From Acanthaster planci (taxonomy: Eukaryota; Echinodermata; Asteroidea; Valvatida; Acanthasteridae), in NCBI RefSeq assembly GCF_001949145.1, contig NW_019091381.1:2531176-2558518 (forward strand): 27,343 nt of DNA. Direction: 5' to 3'. The translations under genes and the position numbers were made by a program. The notes beneath the pieces are model-generated. The model did not search any database and was not told where the DNA came from. It saw only the letters and a list, made by a program, of their open reading frames with translations. The stretch's first letter is position 1; the number at the start of each line of letters is the position of its first letter. Of this stretch, positions 20,940 to 27,343 are shown in pieces.

Positions 20940-23181
20940 CTGGAGATGGGGTTGCAATGCAAGGTTGGGAGACAAAAGCAGAAGAGAAGATATGACCCGC
21001 ATTTCAATGATACTTCCATGTCTGATATTCAGTCAATATCTTTTAATACCATGTTTCTATATAATGCTCACAAAAACGATAGGGAAGGGGTAAAAATTCT
21101 AATTATTTCCAGTGGGACAACCACCTGTTTGCACGCTTCCAACTGTCCAAAAATTTTCTACCATCACCACGTCCCCCAAGTTGCATTGTCCTTCAAATAA
21201 TGATGAGCAGTGTCCTTTTTTTCATCTCCAATCAGTCATTTAACATGTAATGCTGAATAACTGGTGATGATGCCTCAAAGGATTGTGGAGAGAGTACAGG
21301 GAATTGATTTGAAGCAAAGAAAATATTTTTTAAATGCTGAAACAAAATGTATACTCAATATATAAATCAAAATATTCGAGGGCCTGACATTTCAATCCTG
21401 GCAGAAACTCTCTCGGAGACATTAGGGAACCAGACTAACGAAGCCCAGATAAGCCAACAATGGGACCAGCTTGGCTAGACCGAACCATCGTCAAGTCCAA
21501 CAACCAGCTTGGTCTACGTCTTCGCTCTATGGGAAATATGCAGAAGCATATTGTTAATAGAGGTTAGCCAAAGCTCTGGAAGCCCGTTTCAGACATGGCC
21601 TTGCACTCCGTGCTAGTCAATTCCATCGTGGCTAGCCACAGTTCTTCACTGGACCTTCCCCTTGGCTGAAGCATGCACTGACATCAGGATGGCCACATTT
21701 TCCCGGCAGCTAAACACGCGACGATGCACCAAACATCAGAGTCAGTATTCCACCAGTCGGTCGCTGGGTCAAAGTTCCCCCTCTGTCTAGCAAGAATGTC
21801 AGCTTCCACTCTTCCATATTGTGATCCTTTCCCCGGGGACCGTCGGGAGCATCTCATGAGTACTCAATCTCTTGATGTCTGTGCAAGGAATAGAGGAAAA
21901 AAGACATTAATTTTTTTATTTGGAAATCTCTTCATGAGTGCCAATGAAAACATTTGAAAGACAACAGGCCACATGGAAAATTGGACATAAATCTCAGGGA
22001 ATAATTTTCAGCAAAAAATTTGCTTAGCAAATCTGCTATACAAAATAAGTTTTGCATAGCAGTTGGATAAACTTGTATAGCAATTTTTTCGCGACAAAAA
22101 TATCCAAAAATAAATCCAGAGTCTACATCCAAATAATTCCAGTTATTCCACATCCAAAACCACAATGAATCCAAACAGAGTCTAGTCCAAATTGAGCGAT
22201 CGACTTGAGAGTAACATAACATTAACGACACGACTAGACAGTGCACGTGCCAGGATAACAGGGAGTTTAAGATTCCACAATGAGCAATCATGGACCGGCC
22301 GAACCATAGAGCTGAACAGACATCAATTTTTTGATGCACATGCTCAGTTGCTGTGGCCAGAGTGTTGTCCTCAATGTGATGAGTTTTTGCTTTTTCACGT
22401 CGTTGTTTGGCCATCACGTCCCCGTAGTGGTTCTGCGATGTGAAATCTTAAACTCCCTAATTAATTGTGCCTTGTCATGGCACTGCAGGAAATGAATCAA
22501 ACAACTTTCACGGTCCGGTTAAGTTACCGTAGTACTCCTTGTCGCTAGCGCATTATGTGCTATGACTAGTGTGAAAGCCGAGACTGATTAACAGCTGAAG
22601 GCTCATTCATGTAAGTATTCTTTCCAGCACAAATTGTGCTATGGGGAAACATGATTTTCCTTTTTATTTGTTTGTCTTTTAATGTTTGGTACCAGTTGGA
22701 ACGTGGCATATTGAATTAATCAATAAGCTGGTCTCGGCTGAATTTGTAGTAAGCACCCCGGCCGCGGGTGCACGAGAAAGGAGCATGTCTTAAGGCGACA
22801 TTGTGATTGGATAGCTATGTCTGGCCAGGAGTACGTCATGCAAGCACACATTCTCATTGGAGGTCGCTCCAGTTCTGCCAGACATTATGAATAATTCAGT
22901 GATTGGGCGGTAAGCATTCCGTAATGGCCGATTTTGTACTATAAACGGGAGTCAACTGTATATTACAGGCTTACCCACTGTGTTATCGGCACTTCCCAGC
23001 TAGCTTAGTAATTCAGACTACAGGGCCAGCAATTGCAGAGAGTGCCACTCTCTCATTCTGAATGAATTCGCCTGTAAACATGAATATGTTTCTGGTTGCA
23101 TCACAGCAACTGCAATTCATAAAAAAGTGCGTAGCAAATGGCTGGAAATGCATCGCGAATTGCAATATGATACTGGGAAAA
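20940..23181. other. Intergenic DNA between RPA12 and SelJ
   Basis: No recognised exon or RNA gene. The only clear repeat is an exact 15-bp inverted pair at 22260-22274 and 22444-22458. A CG-rich near-palindrome (GCACCCCGGCCGCGGGTGC) lies near 22754. The SelJ promoter should lie at its left end. I could not find a convincing distal last exon for RPA12 here. Confidence 0.5.
22260..22458. repeat. Inverted repeat AGGGAGTTTAAGATT, 199 bp
   Basis: AGGGAGTTTAAGATT (22260-22274) and its exact reverse complement (22444-22458) bracket about 170 bp of non-coding DNA, with weaker inward similarity. It looks like a small MITE, but no target duplication is clear. Confidence 0.5.
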
Positions 23182-23194
23182 TTATTCCCTGAAT
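23182..23194 (-). other. Candidate alternative last coding exon of RPA12
   Basis: The - strand reads GTAG|ATTCAGGGAATAA. Joined in phase to the donor at 23398 it would end the protein ...CPSCKFRE. The acceptor is purine-rich and overlaps an AATAAA at 23199-23204, so the case is weak. Confidence 0.25.
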
Positions 23195-23198
23195 CTAC

Positions 23199-23204
23199 TT
23201 TATT
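23199..23204 (-). terminator. Candidate polyadenylation signal of RPA12
   Basis: AATAAA on the - strand lies 190 nt after the TGA that directly follows CPSCK. Its place suggests that the transcript can end here without a further exon. Confidence 0.5.
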
Positions 23205-23394
23205 CCACACTCAGATTTTGTGTTTGTGAACAGTTTTGGATGTATTACTCCAAAAATATCATCAATCAAACTAATGCAAGATACTGATCAAGAACACAGA
23301 GAACCAAGGGATGAGGTGTACTTTCAAGAAGAATGTTGTGCACCTGCCGAGGATCATTACCAGATGATGGCAGGAACCTCGACTAGATTTCAAC

Positions 23395-26189
23395 TCACTT
23401 GCATGACGGGCAGAAATAGAAGACAGTCTGGCCCTCATCCGCTGATCTCGTCTGCCTGGTGTGGAAATGGAGACCGTCATGGCCACACTTGGCACAAGCC
23501 CTGTCAATCTGCAAGGAGAAAAATATCAGAAATGTCTGTAAATATGACCCTTAAAACAGTTAGGATCAGAAAGAACACACATATACACAATATCCACTTT
23601 CACTGTTTGATCCTTCAATTCCTTGAATAAAAAAACAAGCTCTTGAGGCAAAAATTAAACTCCGACCAAAAGGATCTCGAAATTCTTCACAAACACGGAC
23701 AAATAATTAGTAGTAGAATGCGTAACTCTTGGAATCTGGGTAAATATTTGGCTACACTCACTAGCGGTCCCAGGTCTTTCTCGGTGGTGACCTCTGCCTG
23801 ACCTCTGACCTTTTTGCGGGTGTTGAGCCGAAGATAGGAATGGTAGACGATGTCATGTAGGGCAGCTGCAACAAATTCACGTGATTCAAGTAAAGGGAAT
23901 TAGCAAAGATGGTCACTTGGCTGGCTGGATTCATGGAAATTTCACAATGTTCCAATTACTTTTATTATAATGTCTTCTTAGAAGGCTTTAAATTTACACT
24001 CAAATAATAGCTCTCCCACCTCCAAAAGGAGAGTAGAATGGAATTTATGATAAAATAAACATGCACCAAAGTATATACATTTCGATATGCATAATGGGTT
24101 AAATACTTGTGACCTTTTAGGCATGTTTAGACAGTTTATAAGATACATACTGAGAAATAAACTTACCATTTCAAATACTTGTATCTCGAATACAATGTGG
24201 AACTGGAATTTAATTGTGGGAAGGGGAGTGAACCAGAATTTCTCCCAACCCTGGGGAAGCTCTCAGCACCCCCCCCACATTGTAACGGCGGATTTGAACT
24301 GATAATGATAATGTGCAAGGCAATGAGTAATAACAACCACGGTCTACACGTTTCAGTTCTCTTGCTAATCTAATCCAACATGTACCACTGGTAAGATGAA
24401 AAATAAACTTAAGGATATTCAGCCATATTTGTCTGAAATTGGGATTTCTGTGAACGTCGCCGTGTCATTTTGTGGGTCAAAAATATAGCATGAAGTTTTA
24501 CTGCGGACTCGAAGGTTTTAAAGTCAATTTACGTCCGTAGATTCTGTAAATCACATTTTCACTCATCACACAAGCACCATTTTGGCAGTAATCAAGGTGA
24601 AAAACGACGGTCACACAAATGTTTAAATTAGCATACTTGAGCACCACCAACGTCTGGGTCTAGCTTTACTGAGTGGAGTGTTAGTATTCCTCTTTTATGA
24701 TTTTGGACGGGATCGTCATACCAACGCTCCATGCCTGTACATATAGTAAGGTTGAAACAGTTCTCAAAAATTCCAAAGACTCACCAAAAATACCTCTATC
24801 ACCACCTACTAGCTTCCGTACATGGCAACGTCAAATGGTTGGGGCTTCAATGATATTTCTGACTTCAAAATCTGTCAAAATCTGACCGTTTTCGCTCGAC
24901 ATACACACAGCACTTGAATTTTTCGCCACCTGTACCTTTCAAAGGCACGTAGTGAGATTTAGAATACGCAATAATCTATGGGCGAAACATGGTCCTCCCA
25001 GAAACACGCATGAGTGGCCTATATGTGGTCTGGGCACAAGACTTGTTGATCGTGACAGTTGGGCATGCTACCTGTGACTGTTTCCTGGTCAATACGTCTT
25101 GTGCCCCGACTACATTTGGGCCTCTCCTGCAGTTTCGTTAGAGGACCATGTTCGCCCATAGAGGAAACAGTCGTTGGTAGCACTCCAAACCCTCACGATA
25201 AACAAGTCTTGCGCCCAGACCCGGTATAGCCCACTCATGCATGTTTCTGGGAGGGCCATGTTTTGACAGATTTTGGCAGATTTTTGGAGGTATTTTGGCG
25301 AGTCTTTGGAATTTTTGAGAACCGTTTTAATATTACTAAATGAACAGGCGTGGCACGTTAGTATGATGATCCCGTCCAAAATCGTAAAAGAGGCACACTC
25401 ACACTCCACTTAGTAGACCTAGTCTGGGTCCATGATTCTAGCTAACTTTGCATTATTTTGTTACTGCACTGTGTGACATACCTGCTACTCAGTGCTAGGC
25501 TCACATACCCCCAGAATTGTGTGGTCCGACGTTCGCTCTGCTCCCACATGGGAACGGGGCAGACGTCGGACCCAACAGTCTGGCATGTCTGGGGCTAATG
25601 CTCACACAGTTACAGCAGCCAGCCTTAGCCATGTTAGTAAGGTGTAGATTGGCAAAATCAGTAAACTAGAGGTAGACATAAATTAGGTATGCAACATTCT
25701 TAGCCTTTTCTGTCACTGTTTTTGCAAACATGATAAAATGAATAATCCCACTTGATTGCCAACAATTTGCAATGTAGGCTACTAAAAAGGAAAGAATTCC
25801 TTACAAAGACGTCACTACTTTTCCCTGTAGTGACCTATTTGCCATCTGAAATGAATACATACTCCTTACAGATCAAAAATAGTAGGAACTTCAAATTGTC
25901 AACTTTACAACTTAGTATGGTAAGCTTAGAACTCATGTTAAACAAAAGACGATGGACAACATCAAACATGATGATGATCGACGATGGAGCATTGGAGGAA
26001 TATTTGGAACATGAAGAATGAGATTAAATTATCAAATTAATTATCCTCACTTCTAGAATCCACTCCATACGGGCATAAACTGCACTTCATGAGCAATGTT
26101 CCCGGTTTGGGAAATGGTAAGATAGACCCACATTGAGGGCAGAATTCCCTCGAAGAAGTGAAGACTTCGTGGCTCGTTTCTCCCGACAT
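23395..26189 (-). CDS. POLR1H: DNA-directed RNA polymerase I subunit RPA12, at least 3 exons
   Basis: This subunit of nucleolar RNA polymerase I supports transcript cleavage and termination. Exons are 26189-26051, 23865-23762 and 23508-23399, read on to a TGA at 23397-23395, giving 118 residues; human ZNRD1/POLR1H has 126. The N-terminal zinc ribbon is seen as [11 protein letters not shown] (16-26) and MKCSLCPYG (34-42). The C-terminal TFIIS-like ribbon has [15 protein letters not shown], then [16 protein letters not shown] with the acidic DE pair needed for cleavage. The linker (residues about 47-80) is poorly conserved. Starts at 26198 (MCEM...) and 26189 are both in frame; the second has the better context. 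The CPSCK end is shorter than in relatives, and a GTGAGT donor there suggests a possible extra exon. Confidence 0.88.
24661..25421. mobile_element. Mutator-like foldback element with 9-bp target duplication
   Basis: The termini TAGCTTTACTGAGTGGAGTG and (reverse complement of the right end) TAGGTCTACTAAGTGGAGTG begin arms longer than 120 bp. These share TTTTGGACGGGATC and TTCTCAAAAATTCCAAAGAC, and a second inner inverted block contains CTCCCAGAAACA and CAAGACTTGTT. Perfect 9-bp direct repeats GTCTGGGTC lie at 24652-24660 and 25422-25430. Long inverted repeats with a 9-bp duplication are typical of Mutator-like elements. No transposase is present. It lies in RPA12 intron 1. Confidence 0.85.
25523..25572. 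repeat. GC-rich hairpin with 23-bp arms
   Basis: The arm GGTCCGACGTTCGCTCTGCT (continuing CCC) pairs across an ACAT loop with the right arm, with two mismatches and three G.U pairs. ACTGTGTGA (25468-25476) and TCACACAGT (25602-25610) form an outer inverted pair, so the hairpin may be the centre of a small foldback element rather than an RNA gene. Confidence 0.6.
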
Positions 26190-26198
26190 CTCGCACAT

Positions 26199-27063
26199 AT
26201 GTTTCTACCACGGGTGAAACGAAACGTGGAAGTTAAATCGTAGGGCTCCTAGTCGTACCGATGAAAGATAACATAAAAATAAAGTTGGAGTACTGGCACC
26301 TGACTAATCCCAAGCGAACGTGGAGTCCCGCCCTCTGTTGGCATGAATCTGTCAAAGAAATTTCACGGTGTTGATGCTGTTAAGCTTTATAAGAGGGGAA
26401 AAAGTGACACCTGGAAAATTTGGATAAAAATGTTTTCTCTTTCCCATTCGTCCTAATTTGAAGATTGTACGTCCTTGATAAACATAAACTGGTAAACTGC
26501 ATCAGAATTTATTTATTGTTGGTATAATTATATTTTCAATTCTCTAAGATTTGCAGTTGTTACAGACAAAAGATGAATGTAGCGACTGAAAAGCTGCAAG
26601 AATATTGCTTATAATCCTTGAGTAAAGACAGGAATAAGAATATGTGTGTTGTATGCAATTCAATGCACGTTCAGCTGTGTTGAATGTGGAAGCTACAAGT
26701 GGCCCGCGTAGCTACGTCTTTGGTCGGAGCATGGAGGTAGGAAAAGAGGGGCGGGGACAAAATCTGTTCCTCAAAACGGGTGGCCAATTTTCTCCCTTTC
26801 AGAATCCCCAACCCTCGACAAGATCGAATGGTAGTACCAATTTTAAAATACTGGTAATTTCAATGAAAGAAAAATGTCCGGGGGAACAGCTTGCCCACTG
26901 TCCTGTGGCCCACTCTGGATCCACCATCGGAAGCCACTCGAACGCGCCCTGTGATGATTAGCAATTAGAGGCGTCTTTCACTGAACTCACGCTCATTATA
27001 TCATCTTTTCAACGAGAAGTTATTCATAATAAGATGTCAGTGAGAAGCAATTGACGTGTAGCT
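26199..27063. other. RPA12 upstream region
   Basis: Non-coding on present evidence. It should contain the RPA12 promoter and leader. A CGCCCTCTGTTGG site (26329-26341) lies about 140 bp upstream of the start codon. No TATA box is clear. Confidence 0.45.
26329..26341 (-). promoter_or_regulatory. CCAACAGAGGGCG motif upstream of RPA12 (CTCF-like)
   Basis: On the - strand CCAACAGAGGGCG is close to the vertebrate CTCF core CCASYAGRKGGC with one departure. It lies about 140 bp upstream of the RPA12 ATG. Confidence 0.3.
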
Positions 27064-27135
27064 AGCAGAGTGGCGCAGTGGAAGCGTGCTGGGCCCATAA
27101 CCCAGAGGTCCGAGGATCGAAACCTCGCTCTGCTA
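27064..27135 (+). tRNA. Initiator tRNA-Met (CAT)
   Basis: The 72-nt cloverleaf has acceptor stem AGCAGAG/CTCTGCT ending in A73 and anticodon loop CCCATAA with anticodon CAT. It shows eukaryotic initiator marks: an A1-U72 pair, three G-C pairs (GGG/CCC) in the anticodon stem, and a T-loop ATCGAAA with A54. There is no intron and no encoded CCA. A T7 run at 27143-27149 is the RNA polymerase III terminator. The T-stem is CGAGG/CCTCG, fully paired. Confidence 0.97.
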
Positions 27136-27343
27136 ATTTGTATTTTTTTAATCAAAAACTGTTTTATTGTCATTCTTTCAAGCATATTTTACCTAACCGT
27201 GGAGAAAGCTGGAATTAATGACGATTTGCAATGTACCACTTGTTTAGATTGTAAACTTATAATCGCTCAGTTGTCACATCCAACTAAATATTCCATTTAA
27301 ACTTTTGCTCAAAGATGAAGTAGATAATTTTAGTGTTTGGTTT

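Noticed and set aside
21900-22050. Possible distal last exon of RPA12 (acceptors before ATTTGC near 22030 or ATTTCC near 21925)
   Set aside because: The encoded tails do not resemble RPA12 C termini and the acceptors are no better than chance.

Overview
The window looks like nuclear DNA of an animal, most likely a marine invertebrate and probably a deuterostome (cephalochordate, echinoderm or hemichordate grade). Coding sequence is cut into short exons of about 70-215 bp with GT-AG introns of about 0.25-2.2 kb, and many small inverted-repeat elements are present. The species cannot be named from the sequence. One gene belongs to the SelJ/J1-crystallin family, whose selenocysteine form has been reported from ray-finned fishes and sea urchins, which fits this guess.

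Layout. Bases 1-6946 hold no gene I can support; they contain one inverted-repeat element (2359-2610) and a few small repeats. A six-exon calcyclin-binding protein gene (CACYBP/SIP) runs on the + strand from 6947 to 11360 and is complete (229 codons plus stop). Its 3' flank carries a polyadenylation signal, a tRNA-derived SINE-like piece (about 11962-12050) and a hAT-type MITE (13792-14263). A seven-exon gene on the - strand (20795 down to 14606) encodes an ADP-ribosylglycohydrolase-like protein of the SelJ/J1-crystallin type. Its reading frame passes through one TGA at 16281-16283, and a well-formed form-II SECIS element lies 52 nt after the real stop. I therefore read it as a selenoprotein. 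Its introns hold several MITE-like repeats, including a 190-bp pogo/Tigger-like element. Upstream on the same strand is a small gene for RNA polymerase I subunit RPA12 (POLR1H/ZNRD1; 26189 down to about 23395 or 23182). Its first intron carries a 761-bp Mutator-like foldback with a perfect 9-bp target duplication. An initiator tRNA-Met gene lies at 27064-27135 (+).

The three protein genes are unrelated housekeeping or enzyme-like genes and are not an operon. CACYBP and SelJ converge; RPA12 and SelJ run head-to-tail. The main result is the SelJ gene: UGA, splice phases, conserved downstream exons and SECIS all agree. Exon joins were inferred by hand from splice signals, phase and remembered family similarity; no database search was possible.
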